Positions 22,855 through 31,875 of a DNA stretch of 64,000 nucleotides are shown here, piece by piece. The stretch comes from an uncultured Odoribacter sp. GTDB lineage: Bacteria; Bacteroidota; Bacteroidia; Bacteroidales; Marinifilaceae. Position numbers and translations under genes: made by a program. Positions within the stretch are counted from its first letter, which is position 1. Each line of letters begins with the position of its first letter. The stretch lies in contig UQJP01000004.1 in NCBI GenBank assembly GCA_900541415.1, positions 1 through 64,000 of the forward strand, read 5' to 3'. The notes under the pieces are model-generated. The model did not search any database and was not told the DNA's origin. It saw nothing but the letters and a program-made list of their open reading frames with translations.

Positions 22855-23925
22855 TCACTTGCTGAGTATATTTCCGTTGATATAGATGATCTGTTCCGGA
22901 GTTTGAGGATCGTTGGTGATCACGGTGATTGATTTGTTCTGACGTCCCGATTTCCCTTGTGAATCGAATGTTGCGCGGATAACGATAGATTCTCCCGGAG
23001 CGATTGTGTTTTGCCCTATGGTTACAGCGGTACAGCCGCAACTGGCACGGGTTTTACGAACAATCAAGTCTCTTTTTCCCGTATTTTTCAGCGTGAAATC
23101 ACAAACCGCTTTTTCTCCCGGCTTAATATCGCCAAAATTAACCTCTTTTTTATCGAATGTGGCGACAGGGGCGTTTTCAAGTTCTTTCTTGTTGAGTTTC
23201 CCAAAGTCTTCCACGATGTTCGCCGTGATACTCAGGCGGTTTTTATAGTCTTTGCTATTGTTGATAGACAGGAGCAGACTTTCATACGTGTAGCCGAAAT
23301 CGTTCTTTTGCGGTGCATCGAAAGTCAGGATCATTGTCCCTTTTTGCCCCGGCAGCACTTTTTGCGGTTCTACGGAAAGTGTCATGTAGGAAGGGATATA
23401 ATAAGCGCCTACGGTCACCGTATCCGGACGGCCATTGAAGAAATAAATCGTGTCCGACACTTTCTGCCAGTTGAACACCTTGTCGAATTGTATGTAATTG
23501 TTCTTCAGTTTCAGGCCGCTCATGTCGAAGCGATATAGCAACTGGGGTTTTGCAGGGTTGTCAACGATATTGGCTGTGAGGCGCAATTGGTCACGGTTGC
23601 CGTTGTTCATATAAAGGCTGATTCCATAGTTGAATTCAGACGGCATCTGTGTGGAATTGAAGCTGATTTTTATTTCTCCGGATTTTCCCGGGGCTATCGG
23701 CGCCCTGTCCCATTCCGCTTTTAGCTGGCTGGTCATCGGGGAAATTCGCGTGATAATCACCGGCTGGTCTCCCGTGTTCTTGAATTTGTAAATAACCTGT
23801 GTCGGCTCGTCGTCGGCTTTCAGGTTTTTAAGCGTGATTTCTTTGTTCTTGAAATTCAGGCTGCTTTGGGCAAAACCGGAAGAAACCAAGAAGAATAATA
23901 CCGATAGGGTTAGTAATGATCTCAT
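22855..23925 (-). CDS. DUF1573 domain protein, exported (first of two paralogues)
   Basis: A 356-residue secreted protein with a signal peptide (MRSLLTLSVLFFLVSSGFAQ) and tandem Ig-like beta-sandwich modules. The last one is a canonical DUF1573 domain (VNFGDIKPGEKAVCDFTLKN, then TRASCGCTAVTIGQNTIAPG) containing the CGCT hallmark. It shares architecture with the gene at 23994-25052, from which it is separated by a strong hairpin. In this copy the CGCT motif is in the C-terminal domain, while in the neighbour it is in the N-terminal domain. Function is unknown; members are abundant envelope proteins of Bacteroidetes. Confidence 0.9.
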   Translation of the reverse strand: MRSLLTLSVLFFLVSSGFAQSSLNFKNKEITLKNLKADDEPTQVIYKFKNTGDQPVIITRISPMTSQLKAEWDRAPIAPGKSGEIKISFNSTQMPSEFNYGISLYMNNGNRDQLRLTANIVDNPAKPQLLYRFDMSGLKLKNNYIQFDKVFNWQKVSDTIYFFNGRPDTVTVGAYYIPSYMTLSVEPQKVLPGQKGTMILTFDAPQKNDFGYTYESLLLSINNSKDYKNRLSITANIVEDFGKLNKKELENAPVATFDKKEVNFGDIKPGEKAVCDFTLKNTGKRDLIVRKTRASCGCTAVTIGQNTIAPGESIVIRATFDSQGKSGRQNKSITVITNDPQTPEQIIYINGNILSK

Positions 23926-23944
23926 GATGATGTATGTTTTGAGC

Positions 23945-23985
23945 TTTTCCCGCTGACCTTTTCTTTAAAAAGGTCAGCGGGAAAA
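23945..23985 (-). terminator. Strong hairpin between the two DUF1573 genes
   Basis: Perfect 18-bp stem (arms 23945-23962 and 23968-23985, 5-nt loop) beginning 9 bp after the upstream gene's stop. There is no long T run after it, so it may stabilise the transcript end rather than act alone as a terminator. Confidence 0.7.
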
Positions 23986-23993
23986 ACACGAAG

Positions 23994-25052
23994 TTATTTA
24001 ACGTTTACATTGACCTTATAAATAGCGACCGGATTTTTAGGATCATTGGTCGTGAATTGGATGATCTTGATTTTTTTACCTTCCCGTTCATCGGTACGGA
24101 TTGTCACGAGGGCTTTAGTTTTCTTGCCCGGTTTGATGGTGGATTTTGCCGTACTGATTGAAATGGATTCGTCGGACGGTTTCAGCTTGCGGATGATCAG
24201 GTCGCTTTTTCCGGTGTTTTGAACGAAGAATTCATGTGTTTGAGTGGCATTTTTTGCCATGTCTATCGTAGCTTCCGGTTCTGAGAAGAGTATTACCGGA
24301 GCTTTTTCGAGCATTTCCGGGGTATATTGTGAAAAATCTTCGTTGATCGTTGCTGTTACAGCAATTTGTCCCTGAATGGCATCGTTGATTTTCGCTTCCA
24401 ATTGGTCGGTAACGAATCCCCAGTCGTTTTTCTGGGCTGCTGAATATTTGACGCTTAATTTTCCTGTCTGGCCTTTTTCCAGGGTGGCAGGGGTCACCGT
24501 AGCGGTGATATGTTTCGCCGGAGAGAGGATGGCAATGGTGACAGGTTTGTCGCTGGTGTTGACCAGTTCTATTTCTTTTTCTGCAACATCTGTGTGGTGG
24601 ATGGCTCCCAGGTAAATGTTATTCGTCATGAACTTCACAGGCCCGGCACTATATTTATAGGCTTCGTACGGATCGGCGGGCTTGCGGGTGACTTTTCCCC
24701 GGATTGTCAGGGTTTCAACGGAATTGGAAGCGTTTGAATTGACAGCAATGCTTTTTACGAATGATCCCGGTCTTCCCATCGGATTGTACGACACTTTAAT
24801 CAGCCCGCTCTCTCCCGGAGCAACGGGCTTACGGTCCCATTCCGGAGTGGTACATCCGCATCCGGCACGAACGTTTGTCAGGATCAAAGGAACGATTCCC
24901 GTATTCGTGAATTTAAAGTCGTAAATGGCCGGGCCTCCGTTTTCCTGAATGGTGCCGAAATTGTGAGAGGTTTTGTCAAATTCAATTTTGGCCTTTTGAC
25001 AGAAGGCGAACAACGGCACAAAAGTCAAAAGTAGAAAAATCAATTTTTTCAT
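23994..25052 (-). CDS. DUF1573 domain protein, exported (second paralogue)
   Basis: A 352-residue secreted protein: signal peptide MKKLIFLLLTFVPLFAFCQK, then an N-terminal DUF1573 domain (HNFGTIQENGGPAIYDFKFT, VRAGCGCTTPEWDRKPVAPG), a middle Ig-like module and a C-terminal module that lacks the CGCT signature. The internal spacing matches the paralogue 68 bp downstream, so the pair arose by gene duplication with complementary loss of the CGCT motif. A TATATTTG box at 25118-25125 (minus strand) is a plausible -7 element. Role unknown. Confidence 0.9.
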   Translation of the reverse strand: MKKLIFLLLTFVPLFAFCQKAKIEFDKTSHNFGTIQENGGPAIYDFKFTNTGIVPLILTNVRAGCGCTTPEWDRKPVAPGESGLIKVSYNPMGRPGSFVKSIAVNSNASNSVETLTIRGKVTRKPADPYEAYKYSAGPVKFMTNNIYLGAIHHTDVAEKEIELVNTSDKPVTIAILSPAKHITATVTPATLEKGQTGKLSVKYSAAQKNDWGFVTDQLEAKINDAIQGQIAVTATINEDFSQYTPEMLEKAPVILFSEPEATIDMAKNATQTHEFFVQNTGKSDLIIRKLKPSDESISISTAKSTIKPGKKTKALVTIRTDEREGKKIKIIQFTTNDPKNPVAIYKVNVNVK

Positions 25053-25244
25053 TGTATATTACTTTATATGTTAATGTTTTATAATGAACAGGTCACACAC
25101 ACCTTTAAAAAATCTCACAAATATAGGAAGAATTATAAAAAAATGTACAGAAAGGGTTTTAAAATGAATGTAAAAAATAAGGCGGGAGGGAAGTGTCCCG
25201 ATTTTTTATTTTATGGCCCGATTGGGTTTTTGTTTTGAAATTCG

Positions 25245-25275
25245 TTTGTAAATAAGCGAATTAAATGTATCTTTG
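25245..25275 (+). promoter_or_regulatory. Promoter of rpsO
   Basis: TTTG (25245-25248), 19-bp spacer, TATCTTTG (25268-25275): an exact consensus Bacteroidetes promoter, 42 bp before the rpsO start. Confidence 0.9.
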
Positions 25276-25317
25276 TGCCGTTTTAACGATATTATTAAAA
25301 TTAAAGAATTAGAAATC

Positions 25318-25587
25318 ATGTATTTAACGTCTGAAAAGAAAGAAGAACTTTTTACACAGTACGGGAAGTCTAATAAAGACACTGGTTCTGCGGAATCTCA
25401 GATAGCTTTATTTTCCTACCGTATTGGTCATTTAACCGAACATTTGAAGAAAAACCACAAAGATTTCGGTACACAGAGATCATTGATCAAATTGGTTGGA
25501 AAACGCCGTGCGTTGTTAGACTATTTGAAAGACCGCGACATTGAAAGATATCGTGCAATCATTAAAGCATTGAACATACGTAAATAA
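25318..25587 (+). CDS. rpsO: 30S ribosomal protein S15
   Basis: An 89-residue ribosomal protein that binds the central domain of 16S rRNA. The start ATG at 25318 gives MYLTSEKKEELF, the usual N-terminus; longer upstream frames run through the promoter. Conserved S15 features are present (GKSNKDTGSAESQIALFSYR, HLKKNHKDFGTQRSLIKLVG, RRALLDYLKDRDIERYRAII). Followed by a hairpin at 25601 and by pnp, the common rpsO-pnp order. Confidence 0.98.
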   Translation: MYLTSEKKEELFTQYGKSNKDTGSAESQIALFSYRIGHLTEHLKKNHKDFGTQRSLIKLVGKRRALLDYLKDRDIERYRAIIKALNIRK

Positions 25588-25600
25588 TATACGTTGTCCG

Positions 25601-25625
25601 ACAAGCCCGGCTCATCCGGGCTTGT
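25601..25625 (+). terminator. Terminator/processing hairpin between rpsO and pnp
   Basis: Perfect 10-bp GC-rich stem ACAAGCCCGG/CCGGGCTTGT with loop CTCAT, followed by a short T stretch. It may terminate rpsO partially and allow read-through into pnp. Confidence 0.8.
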
Positions 25626-25700
25626 TTCTATTACCTCCCCTCCCTCCTCCATTATCTAAAAGAATTCCGTTAAAATTATCATTTTAACCGTAAAAGAATT

Positions 25701-27935
25701 ATGAACGTTATTGAGAAAAGTATTACTCTGGCAGACGGCAGAGTGATTACACTGGAAACAGGAAAATTGGCTAAGCAAGCCGATGGTGCTGTGATGGTGA
25801 AAATGGGCAATACGATGTTGCTCGCAACTGTTGTGTCGGCACCGGATGCCGGTCCTGATGTGGATTTTATGCCGCTGTCGGTGGACTATAAAGAAAAATT
25901 TGCTTCGGTAGGCCGTTTTCCCGGAGGATTTACAAGAAGGGAAGGAAGAGCGTCTGATTATGAAATTTTGGTATCCCGTTTGGTGGACCGCGCTTTGCGT
26001 CCCCTTTTTCCGGATGATTACCACGCAGAAACTTTTGTGCAGGTGACCCTGTATTCTGCCGATGAAGAGTCGATGCCGGATGCATTGGCCGGATTGGCTG
26101 CTTCTGCCGCTATTGCCGTGAGCGATATTCCTTTCCACGGACCGATCTCGGAAGTGCGGGTGGCACGTATCGACGGAGAATTTGTAATCAATCCTACCGC
26201 TTCTGCTTTGAAAAAGGCAGACCTGGATATTATGGTGGGAGCGACCTATGAAAATATTATGATGGTGGAAGGGGAAATGAATGAAGTGTCTGAAAAAGAA
26301 ATGCTGGACGCTATCAAATTTGCTCATGCCGCTATTAAAGAACAATGTTTGATCCAGAACGAACTGGCAGCCGCTGTCAATAAACCGAAACGGGCTTATT
26401 GCCATGAGGTGAACGATGAAGAGTTGCGTAAAGACATTTGGGACAAATGTTATCAGAAAGCTTACGATGTGGCGCGTCAGTGCAATGCTAACAAGCATCT
26501 GCGCGGAGAGCTGCTGGACGGTGTACGTGCAGACTATCTCGCCAGTTTGAGCGAAGAAGACCAGGAAGCTAAAAAGAATCTGGTGGCACGCTATTACCAT
26601 GATGTGGAAAAAGAAGCAATGCGCCGCATGATTCTGGACGAAGGTGTTCGTTTGGACGGACGTACCACAGAGCAGATCCGCCCGATCTGGTGTGAAGTGG
26701 ATTATCTGCCCGGACCTCACGGTTCTGCTGTATTTACCCGTGGTGAAACACAGTCGCTGTCTACGGTGACTTTGGGTACGAAATTGGATGAAAAATTGAT
26801 CGACGAAGCTACGATACAGGGAAAAGAACGCTTTTTACTGCACTATAATTTCCCGCCGTTCTCAACCGGTGAAGCTAAAGCTTCCCGTGGTGTAGGCCGT
26901 CGTGAAATCGGTCACGGAAACCTGGCTCTCCGGGCATTGAAACCGATGATCCCGGCAGATTTCCCGTATACCGTGCGTGTCGTTTCCGATATTCTGGAAT
27001 CGAACGGTTCTTCTTCTATGGCGACTGTTTGTGCCGGAACTCTGGCCCTGATGGATGCAGGTGTGCCGATGAAAAAGCCTGTGACAGGTATTGCCATGGG
27101 ACTGATCACGGATAAAGGTTGTACGAAATATGCCGTGCTTTCGGATATTTTGGGCGATGAAGACCACTTAGGCGATATGGACTTTAAAGTAACCGGAACA
27201 CGTGACGGAATTACGGCTACCCAGATGGATATTAAGGTGGACGGTCTTTCCTATGAAATTATGGAACAAGCGCTGGAACAGGCAAAACGCGGACGTATGC
27301 ATATCATGGATATTATTACCGAAACGATGCCGGCTCCCCGTGCCGATATGAAACCGCACGCTCCGCGTATCGTGTCGATCACGATTGATAAAGACCAGAT
27401 CGGAGCCCTGATCGGTCCTGGAGGTAAGATCATTCAGGATATTCAGGAAAAATCCGGAGCAACCATCAATATCGAAGAAGTAGGCAATAAAGGTGTGGTG
27501 GATGTAGCCGCTACCAATGCAGAGTCTATCAATATGGCTATGGCACGTATCCGTGCTATCGTGGCTAAACCGGAAGAAGGCGAAATCTACGAAGGTACGG
27601 TGAAATCGATTATGCCGTTCGGTGCATTCGTTGAAATCATGCCGGGTAAAGACGGATTGTTACATGTGTCGGAAATCGACTACAAACGGATTGAAAAAGT
27701 GGAAGACGTGTTGAAAGAAGGGGATAAAATCCGGGTGAAATTGCTGGAAATCGATCCGAAAACCGGAAAATTACGTTTGTCGCATAAAGCCCTGTTGCCG
27801 AAGCCGGAAGGTTATGTAGAACGTCCGGAACGCCCGGAACGTCGTGACAGAGGCGATCGTCCTGACAGACGTGACCGCGGTGAAAGACACGACAGGCCTG
27901 AAAGACGGGAACGCCCTGAAAATAATGAGGCTTAA
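25701..27935 (+). CDS. pnp: Polyribonucleotide nucleotidyltransferase (PNPase)
   Basis: A 744-residue 3'-5' phosphorolytic exoribonuclease. Two RNase PH-like domains (about 10-235 and 315-545, with FSTGEAKASRGVGRREIGHG and LGDEDHLGDMDFKVTGT) flank a helical domain. A KH domain (about 555-615, IGPGGKIIQDIQEKSGA) and S1 domain (about 620-690, EGTVKSIMPFGAFVEIMPGK) follow. After residue 705 comes an Arg/Asp/Pro-rich low-complexity tail built from RPERPE, RRDRGDR and similar units, which is longer and more charged than the tail of E. coli PNPase. It acts in RNA turnover together with the degradosome-like machinery of the cell. Confidence 0.97.
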   Translation: MNVIEKSITLADGRVITLETGKLAKQADGAVMVKMGNTMLLATVVSAPDAGPDVDFMPLSVDYKEKFASVGRFPGGFTRREGRASDYEILVSRLVDRALRPLFPDDYHAETFVQVTLYSADEESMPDALAGLAASAAIAVSDIPFHGPISEVRVARIDGEFVINPTASALKKADLDIMVGATYENIMMVEGEMNEVSEKEMLDAIKFAHAAIKEQCLIQNELAAAVNKPKRAYCHEVNDEELRKDIWDKCYQKAYDVARQCNANKHLRGELLDGVRADYLASLSEEDQEAKKNLVARYYHDVEKEAMRRMILDEGVRLDGRTTEQIRPIWCEVDYLPGPHGSAVFTRGETQSLSTVTLGTKLDEKLIDEATIQGKERFLLHYNFPPFSTGEAKASRGVGRREIGHGNLALRALKPMIPADFPYTVRVVSDILESNGSSSMATVCAGTLALMDAGVPMKKPVTGIAMGLITDKGCTKYAVLSDILGDEDHLGDMDFKVTGTRDGITATQMDIKVDGLSYEIMEQALEQAKRGRMHIMDIITETMPAPRADMKPHAPRIVSITIDKDQIGALIGPGGKIIQDIQEKSGATINIEEVGNKGVVDVAATNAESINMAMARIRAIVAKPEEGEIYEGTVKSIMPFGAFVEIMPGKDGLLHVSEIDYKRIEKVEDVLKEGDKIRVKLLEIDPKTGKLRLSHKALLPKPEGYVERPERPERRDRGDRPDRRDRGERHDRPERRERPENNEA

Positions 27936-28046
27936 GGGATAGCTGAAAATGAAAATGCTCCCCATGAAATTCCGGACACGATTTTAAAGGCAGATTGCCG
28001 ATTGTGAAAGGAATATCCGGTGGCGGGTGTTTTCAAAACAGACCTT

Positions 28047-28083
28047 AAAGGGATAAGAAAGTTAGCTTTCTTATCCCTTTTTC
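28047..28083 (+). terminator. Terminator downstream of pnp
   Basis: Perfect 15-bp stem AAAGGGATAAGAAAG/CTTTCTTATCCCTTT around TTAG, followed by T residues, 111 bp past the pnp stop. Confidence 0.92.
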
Positions 28084-28214
28084 TTTGCCCGGACAGCTCC
28101 CGATATTAGGGTTGGGTTGTTTTAAGCCGGGAGTATGCAATTCCGGAAGCCGATTCTGTGATAATCTTTTACCTCTTATGCTACTGAAAATATTTAAACT
28201 TAAAACTTATTTAC

Positions 28215-28222
28215 TATCTTTG
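28215..28222 (+). promoter_or_regulatory. -7 promoter box of the pdxA-like gene
   Basis: TATCTTTG, 22 bp before the start codon at 28245; the -33 region holds only TTTA. Confidence 0.6.
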
Positions 28223-28244
28223 TAACAGATAAACATGTTAAACA

Positions 28245-29342
28245 ATGGAGAACAGATTAAAGGTCGGAGTCACTCAAGGAGATGTGAACGGTATTAGTTA
28301 CGAGTTGATAATTAAGATGATGGCGGAGAATCGGATTTGTGAAGTGTGTACGCCTATTCTTTACGGTTCGTCGAAAGTGGCTGCTTATCACCGGAAAAAC
28401 CTGAATGTGGAGAACTTTAGCCTGAATAGTATTCAGAATACGCAGGATGCCAACGGTAAACGTTGTAATATTATCAATTGTGTGGACGATGCCATCAAGG
28501 TGGATTTGGGGAGGGAAACTCTGGAATCGGACGAAGCTGCGATGATTGCTTTGAATGCAGGGTTGAGCGATTTAGACCGGAACGGAATCGACGTGTTGGT
28601 GGGCGCTCCTTTGGGATGTAATGCTTTTAAGCCTGAATCCGGTTGTCCCGCTTTTTTAGCTAAGCGCTATGAAGCGAAAAACGTCATGCCTTTGCTGGTG
28701 GGTGAAAAAATGAAAATGGGTTTTGTGACGACTCATGTGCCTTTTCAGGATATTGCTTCTCAAATCACTGTCGCCAATATATACAATAAGCTGAGGTTGC
28801 TGGATAGCTGCCTGAAAAAAGATTTTACCATTCGTAAACCCCGGATCGGCGTGTTGGGACTGAATCCTCACACAGGCGAGGGATGTATGTATGGGGAAGA
28901 AGAGCAGAACGTTATTATTCCTGCCATCGAGAAAGCCCGGAACAGCGGTATGATGGCTTTCGGCCCGTATGCTGCCGATGCTTTGTTCAGCGGGATAGAA
29001 TTTGAGAAATTCGATGTGATTCTGGCAATGTACCACGATCAGGGGATGATTCCGTTTAAATCTATCGAAGGATTCGGCGGAGCGGTGCTGATGGCCGGGT
29101 TGCCGATGGTTTTCACTTCTACGGTGAGCGGAACGGCTTACGACCTGGTGGGGAAGGACACGGCGGATGAATCAGGATTGAGAAATGCGTTGTATCTGGC
29201 TATCGATGTTTACAATAACCGGCAGATGAACGATGATTTGCAGCAAAATCCGTTGAGACATTACGATATTGCCGGGAATGCCAACGAAAGCGATTTGAAT
29301 GTGGAGCAGATTGCCGGGTTGAAAGAGGATGGAATGGAATAA
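28245..29342 (+). CDS. PdxA family protein (4-hydroxythreonine-4-phosphate dehydrogenase-like), divergent
   Basis: A 365-residue member of the PdxA family (vitamin B6 synthesis: oxidises 4-phosphohydroxythreonine). Length and overall order match Bacteroides PdxA: GVTQGDVNGISYELI at the start, TTHVPFQDI, LGLNPHTGEG and AMYHDQGMIPFK, so the three metal-binding histidines are kept. However, the substrate motif GHTE reads GCPA here, the RTS..DHGTA motif reads FTSTVSGTA, and the usual APINK reads APLGC. Several substrate-contact residues of true PdxA are therefore lost. It may be a paralogue with a changed substrate or no dehydrogenase activity. It is transcribed alone between two terminators. Family call secure, activity uncertain. 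Confidence 0.85.
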   Translation: MENRLKVGVTQGDVNGISYELIIKMMAENRICEVCTPILYGSSKVAAYHRKNLNVENFSLNSIQNTQDANGKRCNIINCVDDAIKVDLGRETLESDEAAMIALNAGLSDLDRNGIDVLVGAPLGCNAFKPESGCPAFLAKRYEAKNVMPLLVGEKMKMGFVTTHVPFQDIASQITVANIYNKLRLLDSCLKKDFTIRKPRIGVLGLNPHTGEGCMYGEEEQNVIIPAIEKARNSGMMAFGPYAADALFSGIEFEKFDVILAMYHDQGMIPFKSIEGFGGAVLMAGLPMVFTSTVSGTAYDLVGKDTADESGLRNALYLAIDVYNNRQMNDDLQQNPLRHYDIAGNANESDLNVEQIAGLKEDGME

Positions 29343-29368
29343 AAAAAACAATACTGGAACATATCAGG

Positions 29369-29400
29369 AAAAGTAACTCTGTGATGGGGTTACTTTTTTA
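29369..29400 (+). terminator. Terminator of the pdxA-like gene
   Basis: Stem AAAAGTAAC/GTTACTTTT (29369-29377 and 29389-29397) followed by further T residues. Confidence 0.85.
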
Positions 29401-29434
29401 ATTTATAAGCATCGGAAATAATAAATGAAACGGT

Positions 29435-30004
29435 ATGAAAGGTTTGATTCTTAACGGTAGTCCGCGGCGGAACGGGAAGATCGGGCAGTTGATGAAATAT
29501 GCTGCCGGAGTTTCGGGCGGGGAGGTGGAGCTGGTGAATGTGTATGACCTGAACATTCGTCCTTGCACGGCTTGCATGAAATGCCGGGCAACGGGGCGAT
29601 GTGTGTTGCCGGAGGATGACGGCCACGGATTGGCGCGTAAGATTACGGAGGCGGACTGGCTTGTGGTGGGGTCGCCTACCCATTGGGGAAATATGAGTGC
29701 CGGGCTGAAAAATATGTTCGACCGTCTGGTTCCCGTGTTTATGGGGGAAAACGGACTGGGAATCCCGCAACCCCGCCAAAAGGGGAAACGGGCCGTGGTG
29801 GTGGCTACCTGCACAACTCCTTATCCTTTTAATGTGATTTTCCGTCAGAGCCGGGGCACGGTGAAGATGATCCGGGAGGTTTTGCAGACCGGAGGATTCC
29901 GGGTGTATTCGCTGGAAGTGCCCGGAACGAAAAACCGGGAAACCATTCCTGAAAAATATTTGAAACGATTGGCACGTATGGTCAAAAAAGCGCAATCAAG
30001 ATGA
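29435..30004 (+). CDS. Flavodoxin-fold NAD(P)H-dependent oxidoreductase
   Basis: A 189-residue FMN-dependent reductase of the NADPH-FMN reductase / iron-sulfur-flavoprotein-like group. The N-terminal phosphate-binding loop LNGSPRRNGKIGQLM, the CTACMKCRATGRC cluster of four cysteines (about residues 46-58) and SPTHWGNMSAGLKNMFDRL for flavin binding are visible. The cysteine spacing C-x2-C-x2-C-x5-C is found in related multimeric flavodoxins and may bind a metal or Fe-S cluster. Its substrate is unknown. The stop overlaps the start of the MATE gene (ATGA), so the two are translationally coupled and probably co-regulated with the NUDIX gene beyond. Confidence 0.88.
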   Translation: MKGLILNGSPRRNGKIGQLMKYAAGVSGGEVELVNVYDLNIRPCTACMKCRATGRCVLPEDDGHGLARKITEADWLVVGSPTHWGNMSAGLKNMFDRLVPVFMGENGLGIPQPRQKGKRAVVVATCTTPYPFNVIFRQSRGTVKMIREVLQTGGFRVYSLEVPGTKNRETIPEKYLKRLARMVKKAQSR

Positions 30005-31338
30005 TGAACCGCCGGATATTGAGGCTTGCTCTCCCTTCGATCGTATCGAATATTACCGTTCCCCTGCTGGGGTTGGTGGATGTGTGGATTGTCGGTCATT
30101 TGGGTGAAACCGCTTATATCGGAGCTATTGCGGTGGGTGGGCTGCTGTTCAATATCCTTTATTGGAATTTCGGTTTTTTAAGGATGGGGACGAGCGGACT
30201 GACTTCCCAGGCTTATGGGCGGAAAGATGATGCGGGACAAGTCCGGGTGCTGGTGCAGGCGTTGAGTGTCGGGCTGGTGTCGGCTTTAGCGATTCTGGCG
30301 TTGCAGTTTCCGGTGGAACGGTTGGCGTTTTACTTGCTGGAAACGAGCCGGGATGTGGAGTTGTATGCTGTGCGCTATTTCCGGGTATGTATCTGGGGAG
30401 CTCCGGCGGTGCTGATGATGTATGGCTTTAAAGGTTGGTTTATCGGTATGCAGAATTCGCGTTTCCCGATGTTTATCGCTATTGCTGTCAATGTGGTCAA
30501 TGTCGTATGTAGTCTTTTCTTTGTGTTCACCTTGGGTTTGAAAGTGGAAGGCGTTGCCTTGGGGACGGTGGTGGCCGAATGGTCGGGGCTATTGTTGGCG
30601 GTGTTACTTTGGCAGGCGCATTACGGAGAGCTGAAACGTTGGGTAACCCTGCGCCACAGCCTGAAATTATCGGTTATGCGCCGTTTTTTTGCCATAAACC
30701 GGGATATATTCCTGCGTACGGTGTGCCTGATTGCCGTGACTACTTTTTTCACTTCCACCGGAGCCCGGCAGGGGGATGTGATTTTGGCGGTCAATACCTT
30801 GTTGATGCAGTTGTTTACCTTGTTTTCTTATGTCATGGACGGTTTTGCTTATGCGGGTGAAGCCCTTACGGGGCGTTATGTGGGGGCAGGCGATTTAAAA
30901 TCGCTCCGGCATGCGGTGAGAAATCTTTTCGGTTGGGGAATGGGTATGTCTTTGGGATTTACCCTGCTATATGTGATGGGCGGTAAGAATTTCCTGGAAT
31001 TACTGACCAGTGACCGGGAGGTTGTCCGGGTTGCCGGGGATTATTTTTATTGGGTGTTGGCGATTCCGATAGCGGGGTTTGCCGCTTTTCTCTGGGACGG
31101 AATATTGATCGGCGCTACCGCCACCCGGCAGATGTTAGGGGCGATGCTGGTGGCTTCCGGGGCTTTTTTCCTGATTTATTATACGTTTTCCGGCTCTACC
31201 GACAATCATGTGTTATGGCTGGCTTTTCTGGTGTATCTGGCATTGAGGGGTATTGTGCAGGCCGTTTGGAGCCGTTCCTTATTTACGGAAGCTTATTTGA
31301 TTAAAATAGGAAATAAAATTAAATGTGATTCAGAGTAG
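30001..31338 (+). CDS. MATE family multidrug/metabolite exporter
   Basis: A 445-residue, 12-helix antiporter of the MATE family (DinF-like branch). The N-terminus ILRLALPSIVSNITVPLLGLVDVWIVGHLG and the segment GTSGLTSQAYGRKDDAG are family hallmarks; the second half repeats the pattern (VNTLLMQLFTLFSYVMDGFA, GEALTGRYVGAGD). It likely exports a cationic compound using Na+ or H+. The start overlaps the stop of the reductase gene by 4 bp; two adjacent ATGs (30001, 30004) are possible starts. The NUDIX gene begins 3 bp after its stop. Confidence 0.94.
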   Translation: MMNRRILRLALPSIVSNITVPLLGLVDVWIVGHLGETAYIGAIAVGGLLFNILYWNFGFLRMGTSGLTSQAYGRKDDAGQVRVLVQALSVGLVSALAILALQFPVERLAFYLLETSRDVELYAVRYFRVCIWGAPAVLMMYGFKGWFIGMQNSRFPMFIAIAVNVVNVVCSLFFVFTLGLKVEGVALGTVVAEWSGLLLAVLLWQAHYGELKRWVTLRHSLKLSVMRRFFAINRDIFLRTVCLIAVTTFFTSTGARQGDVILAVNTLLMQLFTLFSYVMDGFAYAGEALTGRYVGAGDLKSLRHAVRNLFGWGMGMSLGFTLLYVMGGKNFLELLTSDREVVRVAGDYFYWVLAIPIAGFAAFLWDGILIGATATRQMLGAMLVASGAFFLIYYTFSGSTDNHVLWLAFLVYLALRGIVQAVWSRSLFTEAYLIKIGNKIKCDSE

Positions 31339-31341
31339 AGG

Positions 31342-31875
31342 ATGATGAAACCATATTGTTATCAATATCCGCGCCCGGAAGTTACCGCCGATGATGTGGT
31401 TTGGGGCTGGCAGAACGGGGAAGCTCATGTGTTATTGATCCGGCGGGGAAAAGAGCCGTTTCGGGGATGCTGGGCCTTGCCGGGAGGATTTATGGAAATG
31501 GATGAAAGCGCTGAGGCCTGTGCTATGCGGGAACTGAAGGAAGAAACGGGGCTTTGCGTGCTTTCTGTGCGGCAGGTCGGGACGTTTTCCGCGCCGGAAC
31601 GCGATCCGAGGGGACGGGTGGTGACGGTGGCATTTTATGCTTTTGCCGATATGCGGCAGGAATTGGTCCGGGCTGGGGATGATGCGGCAGAAGCCCGGTG
31701 GTTTGCCCTCACCGGATTGCCTTCGCTGGCGTTTGACCATCGGGAGATATTGGAAGCAGCCTTCCGCCAGGTAAGGGCCGACCGTGTGGCTGAATGGGAT
31801 GTTTTGCAGGAGCGGGCTGCCGTTTGGCCGGAGGGAGCGGTGGAGGAGTGGTTGAATACGACAGAGAAAGCGTAG
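31342..31875 (+). CDS. NUDIX hydrolase
   Basis: A 177-residue NUDIX pyrophosphatase. The Nudix box is complete: GGFMEMDESAEACAMREL then KEETG, fitting GX5EX7REUXEEXGU. The N-terminal segment (YQYPRPEVTADDVVWGWQNG) and ALPGGF are typical of the ADP-ribose/NAD-type group found in Bacteroidetes, where some relatives are fused to or act as NrtR regulators; no DNA-binding domain is present here. Last gene of the apparent reductase-MATE-NUDIX operon. Confidence 0.93.
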   Translation: MMKPYCYQYPRPEVTADDVVWGWQNGEAHVLLIRRGKEPFRGCWALPGGFMEMDESAEACAMRELKEETGLCVLSVRQVGTFSAPERDPRGRVVTVAFYAFADMRQELVRAGDDAAEARWFALTGLPSLAFDHREILEAAFRQVRADRVAEWDVLQERAAVWPEGAVEEWLNTTEKA

